A DNA stretch of 64,000 nucleotides from Brugia malayi (Eukaryota > Nematoda > Chromadorea > Rhabditida > Onchocercidae): positions 12,866,687 through 12,930,686 of the forward strand of contig NW_025062475.1 in the NCBI RefSeq assembly GCF_000002995.4, read 5' to 3'. A program made the translations under genes and the position numbers. Below, piece by piece: positions 1-14,066 of this stretch (position 1 is its first letter; each line of letters begins with the position of its first letter). The notes beneath the pieces were generated by a model. That model was not told the DNA's origin, made no database searches, and saw nothing but the letters and a program-made list of their open reading frames with translations.

Positions 1-2853
<2,853 letters not shown>

Positions 2854-2875
2854 AGAGATGAAATGAACTTCTGAT
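2854..2875 (+). promoter_or_regulatory. candidate trans-splice acceptor followed by two overlapping micro-uORFs
   Basis: A pyrimidine-rich stretch ends in AACAG at 2851-2855. The leader after it contains ATG-AAA-TGA (2858-2866) and, overlapping by the ATGA, ATG-AAC-TTC-TGA (2864-2875). Both stop before the receptor start codon at 2903. The same arrangement occurs upstream of copy 3 at about 14,018-14,040. Seen in sequence; a translational effect is inferred. Confidence 0.4.
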
Positions 2876-2902
2876 ATTACTAATTTATACTATCTGATAT
2901 CA

Positions 2903-5155
2903 ATGTCTTATGCATTATTTTTCAACGATAACAGTAACGGTAGTCTTCATCACGGTGAAGTTAATACTACTGAGAGACCAATATGTGCTCAGAAGGGTCT
3001 TTCATGTCGTAAGTTTTGAATTGTTGTGAATAATTGAATAGTACATTTATCTTTCGATAAATTCAAAAGTAAAAGTTCTGCGACATCATAAAAGTTTTGG
3101 AACTTCTTTTAGCAGATTAATTGGTTTTGATTACTGGTTTGAAAATTTTGCCAAATTTCAAAATCTTTTAAAGAGTTTATATTGATATGATCAATTATCT
3201 TCACAGTAAATTGTTCCATCTCTTATTTTTTTCTTTTTTTTTTTTTTTTTTAAAAAAAAAGAGTATCTTGAAAATTAACAATTAACTCATACATAATATT
3301 AATTAAAATAACCATAAATTTCAGTAATGTTTGTTTTTTGTTTAAGATTTTTAGCAGCCTTATACACTGCGATGCAACTCGTTTCACACATTACAACAGT
3401 TGCTGATTTTATAATTATACCACTTTTGATTTATTTATCAATTGCAAAAGTGAAGGATGGCTTATTTAAATATTTTACGCTTAATTTAATGGCAATTTGC
3501 TCCGTAATAACTTTAGCTGATTTTGTAGCAGATATAATATACATTATAAATCTTTTCGCTGACGTAGGCGAAAATAAAAAAAACTTGTTAGTTTTGCTTT
3601 ATCTTCGAAAATCTTAATTATTATACTGTTTAATTAAAGAAAAGAACGTTTTTTTTTTTTTTTTTTTTTTTTTATTGCGTCTAAAATCCATTCTGCACAC
3701 AATAAAATAATTAAATTCTACAAGATATTCAAATATTGGTGAAATGTTTTAAAATATTAAACAAAAAAAAAGAGAAAAAAGACAAGCATCAATATTTACA
3801 GGTATCAAATTCGATACTGGGCATTGAACTGTCTCAGATCCGGAAATATTTGGTTTCATGCCTTAGCTCTGTATGCAGCTGTTATTTGTTATTTACCTTA
3901 TGCTAATCCAATTTTCTATACGAAACATTTTGTAAACAAGTGAGTTCGTTATCATTTCAATGAAATATATAATTGCAAAGTCCATGAATTTCAAATTTTT
4001 GAAAAAAAATTTTTGCAGTAGCAACTTTTTAAGGCGATCAATTTAATCAGGAAATATAATCTGTTAACTTTTTTATCAAGAAATATAATCTGCTAATTAA
4101 GCTACATTAATTGCTAATCGAATAATAAGCAATCTTTTTAGGAGTCAAAAACTTCATTATGTCATTCTTCATATATCGCTATTTTTGTGGAACAGTTGCA
4201 TATGTTTTATTAAAGAACAATTTTCAATTGTTATGCCATATCACCTGACGCATCTTACATTATTCATCGCTTTGTTCACTGTTGCTGTGATGGTTAAATC
4301 TTGTAAATTATCGAAGATAAAAAAATCAAAAAAGTTGCAGTATTAAGATTGAATTTTGATTTCGATGAGATTATCAGTACTAATTCAAACACTAAAATAC
4401 AGTACATTTTAGGTAGAAATTTAATGCATATTTATATTTGTCAATATCAATTAATTCGAATTAGAAATTGCCTCTTAAATAATTATTTCTTCAGGCATCC
4501 GTTGAAATTTATAAATATAAACCGCCCGGAGTAAGCGCTGTTTGTCTTAGGAATTTAAGACGGAAACGTTTATTTTCATTTGTTATTTACAGCTACGCCA
4601 CTGAAATTGTTGTTTTACCACGTTTTTGTGAGCTTTGCTACAGTTTATTCCTATTATTGAATAATTTACTACTAAATATATGAATTATTATACTCAGTAA
4701 TGTTTCACACAGAAATTAAAATCAAACTGAGAGAAATTATTATACAAAATAATTTGCCAAAAATTATTGCAGTTGCCTCATTCGTAATAGTAATTTGCGC
4801 TTCTATTCGATGCCAATGTCAAATTAAAGGAACGGTATTCTACAGCGTTATGAGTACAATGATTCGTATTTTCTACGAGGTAAAATTCATTAGTGAACAT
4901 ACTTTGAGGATATTATATTCCATTGTGTTTTTCAATTCCATTTTATTTCAGTCCAGTTCAATTGCCATCGGTCTAAGTACCATTGTCGCTCTTGAACCTT
5001 ATCGCCATGCAATCCTTTCAATATTTCAAAAGCAAAGGTTGTCAATCACAAAAGTTCAACCACTAAACGCTATTAATGTCAACAATATCAATAACATCGC
5101 AATGTTTGTGCATAGCAATATCGCAACGTTAAAAACAAAAAGTGTAAGTGAATAA
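2903..5155 (+). CDS. serpentine (7TM) chemoreceptor-like protein, copy 1
   Basis: Seven exons give a complete 356-residue protein: 2903-3008, 3355-3586, 3802-3939, 4142-4292, 4495-4627, 4773-4879 and 4952-5155. All junctions are GT-AG and keep phase. The short N-terminus has N-glycosylation sequons NGS and NTT. Seven hydrophobic segments follow: about 44-66 and 75-103 (exon 2), 128-148 (exon 3), 164-181 and 188-209 (exon 4), 236-262 (exons 5-6) and 277-305 (exons 6-7). A basic C-tail follows a conserved [10 protein letters not shown] motif at the end of helix 7. It looks like a nematode-specific serpentine receptor, perhaps of the Srg superfamily, but the subfamily is not certain. Longer in-frame reading into introns 2, 4 and 5 ends in stops, which supports the splicing. 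The alternative exon 2 acceptor three bases downstream (3358) is also phase-compatible. Confidence 0.85.
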
Positions 5156-7040
5156 GCTATTTTGTGCTTAATCGCATTGCTTTAATTCTTGATTACTTAA
5201 GTGAAATATTTAAAATAATATTCTGTTTTTCTTACTTTTAATTTTGAGAGATATAAAGGCTTCAAAATTCTTTTGAACCAGTATTATTTTCAGTCCAGAT
5301 TTTCAATCATTTATTTTAGAATATTAACTGATGAAGAACGCTTTATCATGCGACAATTTCAATAATGCTTCAAACATTGTCCACAGAATGCCAAAAGAGA
5401 GCTTTGTCGTCATTCTCTCTTTATATATTCGCTCTCCTTTTTAAAATGATTCTAGAAATTCCCCTTTGTCAGCTTTGTGACCCACTCTTTGTTTTGAAAT
5501 GATATTATATCATTGATATCATATCATAATGCGTCTTTTTCCTTCATTGCTTTGGTAAAAGATTATTTGCACATTCTTTTTGATCCAATCTTTGTATTAA
5601 AATATACCGTATTTATGGTTTTGGGTCAAAGTTTGAAGTTATATGAGCTATGGGCCAAGCTAGAACCACTGATTCTGAGCATCCGAGTGATTTTCTGTTG
5701 TAGTAGTGATATTGTACATCTCGAATGCATCGTTTTCCTTACTGGGCCTCAGCTTTAAGGCTTTTCCTATTACATTATGCGTTATGGTCGTGAGGGAAAC
5801 AAGCTAAACAAATAAAAAAGCTACGAGGTATGAAGTTTTGCGATTTTTTAAGCGAGAAATTCTAGAAAAACAAGGAATCCAGTAATGTCGTGAAATTTGT
5901 GGTTCAATCTAAATATAATTTATGCCTTAGAGTCAAATTAGATTTTGTTAGCCTTCCTTGTTTGTTATTGCAGTTAGTATAAGCGAATGCGTTGAGTGAA
6001 ACATTTGTGATTTTATTTGCTAGCAACACAATATTTAGGTTTTACTGACATTCTAGAATGAGATGAAGAAAATGGATGGATTATTGATGAGGAATTTAGT
6101 GAATTGTGGCTTACTGGTAAAGAAACTGATGAAGGAAAAAATTTAAATCCTTATACATGCAACAAGCTCATGATTATTGATAAGGAACTATCAGATGATC
6201 TTTATATAGTAAGGAATGGGTTTTAATATTGTAGCTTCTCAAAGAATGACTATTAGCTTGGAAAATCTTTACAATATTGCAAGCAAATTTGATTTGGAAC
6301 AAAGGAGTAGTTTTTAACATGTTAAACAATGCATATATCCTTTGTTGTCAGTTGAATATCGTATTGCAATTTGAAACAGTTTTACATTTCTAATGTTCAA
6401 TTAAGAAAAATTTTAGTATTATGGATTAATACAATTTTATTTGATATATTTTATAAGTTATCTGAAGGTTTGTGAGATTGTTTCGAGCTTCACGACAAGT
6501 AAAGTTATTAAAGTATTAGAAAAAAGAGTAATTTTAAATGTTCGCATTCTACGGAAACGTTTTGATAATAACAAAAACTCCACAGCTTAATGGTTTTTCA
6601 TATTGAAGTTCAAACTTGTCTCAAACTTTCATTGGTGATACTATTAAAAAGCTGCAGAGTAACTCTTCTTTTGTCATCTCAGTGCCTTGATACTGGCATT
6701 TATCATTACTGTACATTGAATCTAAATTTATCACCCCATTCTGATCGATAATAATTTTTATCAGCAAATTATGTAGCCATGTTTATGATAAGATCTATGA
6801 TTAAATTTGTTAAGAAATTTCATCCCACTTCTAGTGTATGTCATCAAGAAAGATTATCATCAAAAAATATCAAATATCAAATTGCCATTGATAGCGAAAT
6901 TTGTACCTCATAATCCACCTTGCAACATTCATATAGCAACTAGATCTTTTCAAACATTATGCTAATTACCTTAACGAACTTTTTAATGACTTTCATGATA
7001 TCTTACTGAGCGATAAATAATCCTAATGACGCACGAAACA
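4491..7040 (+). repeat. segmental duplication unit, copy next to receptor 1
   Basis: From exon 5 of receptor 1 through about 1.85 kb of downstream sequence this stretch is nearly identical to 20,537-23,050 behind receptor 4. The main difference is ~45 extra bases just after the stop codon here. The non-genic part (5156-7040) contains no intact gene. An open stretch at about 5513-5758 is interrupted by an indel in the other copy and is not credible as coding. A second stretch near 6070-6225 reads 51 codons open (including DEEFSELWLTGK), but the other copy carries a 2-nt insertion in it, so it is at best a relic. Confidence 0.85.
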
Positions 7041-7490
7041 AAGAGGTGCCATGAAGGTATTTTATTAAGATATTGCTGAATAATTGTTATTGCATTAATT
7101 AACTGTCATCAGTATCAAATACATCATTTCATGTGCTGTTAAAATAGTAGGTGTAAGATGAGCTAACATCTTTCGACTAATATCAGAATAAAGTTGCATA
7201 CTTACTCTCAAATCAAACCCAAGCTTTGTACTGAATTACAGTTCAAAGTTTAGCAAACACTAGAAATGAAAAAAAGAATTTTTCGTTGGATTGTGATTCT
7301 AAATATGAAGAATCAGTAATTATTTTTTTATTTTTTTATTTTTTTGTTCGAAACTTCTGCAATTGTTTTGTATGACACATTTATGTCGCTTCCATCCAAT
7401 CAACTCGTCAAAGTGACCGCCATACGATTTTTATATAAATAAAAGATCACATGGTATTGAACTTAAATATTTCTTTGACAACGTGAAGAA

Positions 7491-9879
7491 ATGATCAATT
7501 TCAGTGAAATGAGCGGCATTTATTATTCTAATGGAAGTAACTACACTGATAATTCGAAAATGTCTGTGTGTTCAGGCTTGGGATTCTTGTGCCGTAAGTT
7601 TATAACTACGAGCTAATCGTATTATTCATCTATAATCAGTTCGATTGTTCATGGATCGAATGCTCTAGAGCTCAAAAGTTTATAATCTGTCCAAAAATTT
7701 TCTCAAGAATTGTTCAAAAATCTCTCAGAGAAGTTTACCTGAAAGATATAAATTTAAGGACGAAATAATTTTAAAAATGTATCATCAAAATATATAAATT
7801 TACATTTTTTAGCATGTTTATCTTTACTTTCATAAATTGTGCTACAACTTTACGCTCTAATATTATAAAACAGTAAGCAAAAGTGAAACTTTTTGTTTTG
7901 CTTACAAAAATTTGTTTAGCAGAATTATATACTGCAAAGCGCTTAATATCATACACTGCAACGGTTGGTAACTTCTTCATTATACCTTTCATTTTTTATT
8001 TAACACTTGCAAAAGTGAAGGATGGATTTTTCAAATATTTCACACTGAATTTAATGATTGTTTGCACAATATCGGCTATTGCTGCTCTTATAATTGATGT
8101 AATTAACGTAATCAATCTCTTTCCAAGCACAGAAAGACGAAAAGACTATCGGTAAGTTTTACTTTCATAAGTTCAAGTAAACATTCTTTTTCGGCAAATT
8201 TTTGTACTCTTCACCTGTATTACCAACAGTTTGTTTGAACCGGAAATTCTTAATGAAACCGGTAGAGAATCGGAAGTATTATAAAGATCGAGCATAATGC
8301 ATAATTTTGGAAAACGTGGAAAAAAATCGCTTTATTTTTAGATATCAAATTCGAGAATGGGCACGACTATGCAACGGAGTTGGAAGTATCTGGTTTCATG
8401 CCTTAATGCTCTATGCAGTTATAATTTCTTACCTACCTTATGCGAAACCTGTTTTTTATGCAAATAATTTTTTAAAAAGGTCAGTGTTTTTCTAATTCTC
8501 TAGTCTTCAACATATTTTGCTCGAAAACTTGACGATTTTGATATGTAACCGGTGTTGTAATAATTTGGATTGTTTCGAAATCATTAGTTCACGGTTTTAG
8601 AATTCAAGATATAAAAATCGAGTATTCAGTATCTTGCAGAAATGTCCTCATGATTTTTTTTCAGTTCTTACCTTATCTGTTCGATTTAAAAAAAAAAAAA
8701 AAATCATTTCTCGTCTTTTTTTTTCCATTCGTTTTCATTTGTTTTCCAGAAGCCAGAAAACTTATTATGCTGTGCTACACTTTTCGATATTTCTTTTGAG
8801 TGGTTCGGTAGCTTTACTTTTAAAACCATTTTGTTATCGCATACCATATTTGCTGACTCATATTATATTATTCATCGTACTGCTCATTGTTACAGTGATG
8901 GTAAAATTTTCAATTTTTTCTAACTTTGGAAAGTTCTATCGAAATAATCATTTTCTGCTAGAATCAGTCATTCCAGTATTAGATACAATGGCTCGCTTCA
9001 AAAGCATATGAAGGATATGATTTTCTTGCTAACTTCAAATAAGCCAAGAAGAACTTCATTTTAACTATCAGTTAAACATACATTTTTACCGGCATATGAA
9101 ACTTATGATTGAAGAATAATTTTAAATGAGGTATCATTTTCAACTGTTGTAGGGATCGATTAAAATAAGCAGATATAAACCGCTTGGCTCTAATTCTATT
9201 CGAGTTGCAAAAAAACAACAGAAGCGCTTATATTCATTCATTTTATACAGTTATTCCGTTGAACTCATCACTTTGCCTATGTTTGGTAAGTTTCCATCAC
9301 TTTTCTATATTGTTGTCAATTTCAATTAATTGCTACTAGTGAAAACTTATGACAACATTTCTTTTTTTGTTTATTGAGACTGGAAACTCTGTCAGAAGTT
9401 CTTTCAGCTTTCTTCAAATTAGTGAGCAAAAGTAATTAGCATTAGACCAGTATTATTATCAATACCTCGAAGCATAATCGCTAGCTCATGAAATTATAGC
9501 TAACATTTTTACTCTATCGTATTTTTAAGCAAGATAATTGCGATTAATACAACTATATTTTAGTTAACGCATGTGCATATGTTATTTGTATATCTGTGGG
9601 TTGCGAAAGCAATTTTGTTGATAGTCATTTAAAGAGCATACTCAGTTTAATGATTTATTACCTTTATGAGGTAATTAATAAAGAAATCATTTGCTTATTT
9701 CATCAGTGATTATCTTTTATCACTACCATTCACAGTAAGGAATCATTTTCTTTAGTAAAGCTTTTAATATCACATAATTTCAGATGCGAACGATTATCCT
9801 TGTTTTCATTACAATTCTTGCACTTGAACCATACCGCCACGCAACTTTTTTATTCTTTTGCACGAAAAATGGATTATGA
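7491..9879 (+). CDS. serpentine (7TM) chemoreceptor-like protein, copy 2 (most divergent)
   Basis: Exons 7491-7593, 7920-8151, 8342-8479, 8750-8900, 9153-9285, 9564-9670 and 9784-9879 give a complete 319-residue protein. Exons 2 to 6 have the same lengths as in the other three copies although the sequence is clearly more divergent, good evidence that the model is right and the gene was maintained. Sequons NFS, NGS and NYT lie in the N-terminus. Exon 2 ends in a clean CG|GTAAGT donor. The ALEPYRHAT motif is present, but the C-tail stops about 12 residues later, some 30-35 residues earlier than in the others, so cytoplasmic coupling or trafficking signals may differ. The start could also be the second ATG at 7509. 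Confidence 0.82.
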
Positions 9880-10266
9880 ATGTGAAATTAAGTCGAATTA
9901 AAAAAAAACGATTTCTGGCAATAGTTGAAGTTAATTTAAATGAATTTTCACAAATAAATAAGGAAATTAAAACAAGAAAACTTATCGTACGTGTAATTTT
10001 TTGTGAAAGATAGAATAAGCAATATCTTCATTGCTTATTTACTGTTAGTATTTCACTAAAAGTTGGTTAGTCATTGAGCTCTGAATTTCTGATCTGTGCA
10101 TGCGACATGGATGCATATAATAGATTCCAGCGTTGTGACTTTAGCTGGATGAAACAATGTCAAATTACCAAGCTGAAAGGAGAAAGTAGTAAATACTTAG
10201 CAAAGTATATGGAAAGTAGCATCAGAAAATGACCGTTCATCTCATTTTCGACAATTGCACATGAAT
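9880..10266. other. intergenic, nothing recognised
   Basis: A/T-rich 3' flank of receptor copy 2. No open frame, RNA gene or repeat could be supported. Confidence 0.5.
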
Positions 10267-11430
10267 ATATCACAACCGAAACATTAGCTGTTATGCTGTC
10301 TCTGCTAAGCTTTCAAACTTTTTTATGCAATCAATTTTGTAAGAAATAATTCTCATTCATTTTTAAACTATGAACGAACTGATGCGACAGTAAAGAATAT
10401 AGGAGGAGTCAACCGGTGATGTTTTATTATGTGACAGCATCGGGCTTTTCACAAAAGTATATGGTGAGAATTGGAGATGATGCGAAGCGGTGTGAAAGCT
10501 TTATCAATTATAATTCTCACCCTTCTCTCTCTATATTTCTTCTTCGAAATGGTTGTACGGAATTTTCCTGTGTCGGATACATTGTCCCTTCTTTGTTCTG
10601 AGGTAATGTTCTATCACTAATGGTTTCTTGATGGCACTGACTTAGTGATAGTTAATTTTTTTTTTGGTACCAATTCGGTGGAAGCCCCACTCTCAAAATC
10701 AATGAGTTGGTGACATGGTGTCATGCATATAATATTACGGTCCAAATCAAATTTGTTTATTACTGCAACTACTATTACTACGAACTACTGCTTTTGAAAA
10801 GCAACTTTATATGTTAGATGTTATCACTTTTTGACTTTTTTCTCGTAACGTTCAGTCTTCGCAGAAAATCGCGAAAGTTAAATGATTGAAAATATAAATA
10901 CGAGAATGTCTGCATTGTTTCTTGTTTGCTTTGAAGGAGTAATTAAGATAACGAATGTTTTGTATTCTTAGCAGTACCATAAATCATTATTTTCATACAC
11001 AATCTACTTAAAGAGTCTTACTTTTGCTCCAGTTTCGTGTAATGATCAGTTTCAGAGCAAATGAGTTCCAATAATTTGTAGCTTACACAGGTGAAAACAT
11101 TTCAGTATTCTAATTCTATCACAGAGAACTACGTGGAGTCATTTACGCGATAATTTACGGCTGTCAAGAATATATGTATATGCGCATTAGTCTTTATCCA
11201 TCTTTGTTTACTTTGTTAATTTCCATATTTCCTTTGATATATGTTTGATTTTGTGAAGGTATTTTTCTTCAGTTCTTTATGCTTCTTCTATTAGCCGAGT
11301 GTTTTCTGGCTGGTAATTCCTTACACTTTGTCGATTTGTAATTTATTTTGTGAAGAGCATCAACAATTCTGTTATTTTTTTCCTGTTGTTTTCTTTTCAT
11401 TCTTTTCGCAACTCTTTTGTTTCAGTTTTG
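10267..11430 (+). repeat. left arm of a ~1.2 kb inverted repeat
   Basis: This stretch matches the reverse complement of about 16,735-18,007 with very few differences over its first ~900 bases. Towards the right end the match becomes patchy: the other arm carries ~90 extra bases that correspond to the junction near 11,252 here, plus another small insertion. The arms face each other across a ~5.3 kb spacer containing receptor copy 3. No clear terminal inverted repeats or target-site duplications were seen, so a transposon is not shown; it may be a duplicated gene that was inverted. Confidence 0.85.
10477..10602 (+). CDS. probable first coding exon of an unidentified signal-anchor protein (left arm)
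   Basis: A 42-codon stretch opens with two ATGs and ends at GAG followed by a GTAATG donor. It encodes a short basic N-terminus, a hydrophobic segment (residues ~7-24, ALSIIILTLLSLYFFF) and a luminal-type tail ending LSLLCSE, as in a type II or secreted protein. A different frame (10,416-10,601) is longer but less convincing. In the inverted copy four bases differ in this exon and three are silent in this frame. Downstream, a stretch from 10,668 (YQFGGSPTLKINELV...) reads open but is preceded by a T-run and GG rather than AG, so the rest of the gene is unresolved. Family unknown; this copy also has an insertion near 11,150 that may break it. Confidence 0.4.
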
Positions 11431-14018
11431 CTTAGTAATGAAAAAAAAAGCAATTTCGCGAAAAGATGAACTTCTCAATAAGTTATACAAGAAAATATAG
11501 CTGTTCTACTGTGACCTGCGACAGGAACAGAAAATTTATTGGAATTTCAACGAATATTTTAAAATATTTGATTAGTTGATATAGCCATACTGCAGATCAA
11601 ATAGAGCTGCAAAACCAGAAGGTATGAGAAGATCGTACGTTCATATATTTAATGCATTATAGCATCTGGGAGATCCGATATATCTGCTCGATGAAAGAAT
11701 GATAGTAATCAGGAGCAGAGTGTAGAATGCGCTATTGGAAGGTCAAAGAGGGTTTAAAATAATGCAGTGTCTGAGTGATCCAATGTATCTTATAGTATTT
11801 CAGTAACACATAAACGAAGTGCGCCTGTTTAGTCGTATTCTACAGGTAATATGAAGGAAAGGAAGAAATTCAACAAGATAAAATGGGTATTAGATTTAAA
11901 ATCAAATAAAAATTCATGATATGAAGTAGTACTGTCATACTTCATTAAATTACATATTCAAGAAAATTAAGCTCTTGCATTTCCCCAATTCATTTGATGA
12001 AATTAGTAATAAAGTTTATGAGAATTTTAGATTCTTTCTCACAGAAGAGAATCATAAGCATTGCGACAAAATGTTTGATTTTCTCCTCAACATTTAATTC
12101 ATCCTACACTCCAATTCTGCTCACCTAAAGCAATCCACTTTGATACATACGCATTCGTTGTTTACGCTTCATTTAAACAAGCGAGATGCCATACTCATTG
12201 AAAGTTTGAGAATAGGTTGAAGATGTTCCATCTCCCAATTCTTGTTATAATTTGCTACAGTACATAATCCAACTATCCTAGTGTTGTGGAACTTTGGACG
12301 TCTGACTGTTGTATCTTATAGTCTACTATAACCTATAAGATACATTGTTATTGTAGCTAGTATAGACCAATTCGTTGAGTGAAACGTCAACAAAGCAATA
12401 TTGTAACGATTTTATTTTCTAGTAACTACGATAGTGCCGAGAATGTGCTTATAAGTTCCTAGCACTTGCCTATGGATATGAGATGAAGATAAATAAATTG
12501 ATGGAGAATTTAATGGATTTAAATGAACTGAATTAAATGAGTGCGAAAGAGCAACCGAATTATATTTGCTAGTACAAAAAAACTGACAAGAAAAAGGTTT
12601 AAATCCTTATGTAGTTGTAACAAGCTCATGATTATTGATAAGGAACTATCAGATAATCTTTACTCTTTCTATAGCAAGAGATGGGTTTTTTTTTAATCTT
12701 GTAGCTTCTCAAAGAATGACTATTAGCTTGGAAAATCTTTACAATATTGCAAGCAAATTTGATTTGGAACAAAGGAGTAGTTTTTAACATGTTAAAGAAT
12801 GCATATATCCTTTGTTATCAATTGAAAATGTCTAGACGAACAGATAAGCTCAACTATAATGGGAAGATCAGTGTTGGATAAATAATTGCTTATATGATGC
12901 AATTTTTTAACCTTTCCAATGTTCAATTAAGACAAATTTTAGTATTATGGGTTAATACAATTTTATTTAATATATATTCTGTAAGCTATTTGGAACTTCA
13001 CAAAATTTATTTCGAGTTTCGCGACATCCTAAGTAATACTTCAAAGTGAACTAGCTGCCAAGTAAGAAAATTCAACTAATGTTTTGCCCTTACACTAAAT
13101 TAAACGATCGGTTTGTACGTCAAAAATATTTCAAACTTCTATTATAGTTTCCCTCGGTTTCATGTTACCGCGAAATAGTTACTGAGGTATCTTCATTTGC
13201 TGATTTTCTTACTTCATCTTATATACCAATAAAATTAATCTAGAATTTTCCACATTGAATACAATACAGTAAAATGAAATGACTAGTACTGTAATGATTT
13301 CTTAACCGGAAACGGTATGTTTATTACTCTTAAATACCAAGTACTATTTATTAAACAATTAATGGAAATTCATTTGTCCGGTAAACAGCATCCGTTCCAC
13401 TGTTTTATAATTCAATAAAAAGGAAAAAATATCACATATTTCAGTATTTTAGTAAATCATCTAACATTGAAATGCACCCCGGATGTGTCACTGTGAGAAA
13501 AATCTTTGAACTCATTGTATAAAAAAGATCACAGAGCTCATCTCACTTTAATTTATATATTAGTTGTTCTTAGTTATTTTATTCATTACAGGAAACATAT
13601 TAAGGAAAGTAACTGTTGAATATACTGGGGCAAGTTTTTACAAACACACAACTGGATGAAATCATAATTGTTAAATATTGACTAGTTATTAAAAAATTCC
13701 AAGTTAGATTTGCCATTTTTCATTTATTTGATATAATTTCATTTATTTAGTGTTTTGAAAAGTAATTTAACTTACTTAATATTTGAATTAACAAAATTAG
13801 GTGGATTGAAATGGAATTTCAGAATTAATAGTTTAAAAAAAAGTGAAAAGAAATGGAATATCAGTGAAGCGAATAATAATGAAATTAGTTCTAATTGTTT
13901 GATTTTGGTTATTAAGAAGACAGTTTGGGTTCATATTATTTTATCGCTGCAAATTTCGCATGCTTAAATTTAAAATTTTTCAAATTCTGTATGAATTATT
14001 TTTAGCAAATTTTTAACA
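11431..14018. other. intergenic between receptor copies 2 and 3, with a decayed duplicate block
   Basis: No gene is supported. Around 12,350-13,030 lies a third, clearly degraded version of the block found behind receptors 1 and 4. Stretches such as 12,625-12,800 are almost identical to 6165-6330, but indels separate the matches. The open stretch at 13,755-13,967 has no family resemblance. The last ~35 bases begin the near-identical promoter and leader shared with receptor copy 1. Confidence 0.6.
12350..13030 (+). repeat. degenerate third copy of the receptor-flanking block
   Basis: It shares runs with 5985-6500 and 22,000-22,540, for example the segment with AGCTTCTCAAAGAATGACTA and its surroundings, but it has gained and lost many bases. 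The order receptor, then block, is kept, so the original tandem unit probably was receptor plus this flank. Confidence 0.75.
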
Positions 14019-14066
14019 GAGATGAAATGAACTTCTGATATTACTAATTTATACTATCTGATATCA

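Noticed and set aside
5513..5758. 81-residue frame downstream of receptor copy 1, also present behind copy 4
   Set aside because: The two copies differ by an indel that changes the C-terminal frame, and neither resembles a known exon.
10416..10601. 61-residue frame in the inverted repeat arms
   Set aside because: Although open in both arms, three of the four differences are amino-acid changing in this frame, whereas they are silent in the shifted frame 10,477-10,602 that also ends at a splice donor.
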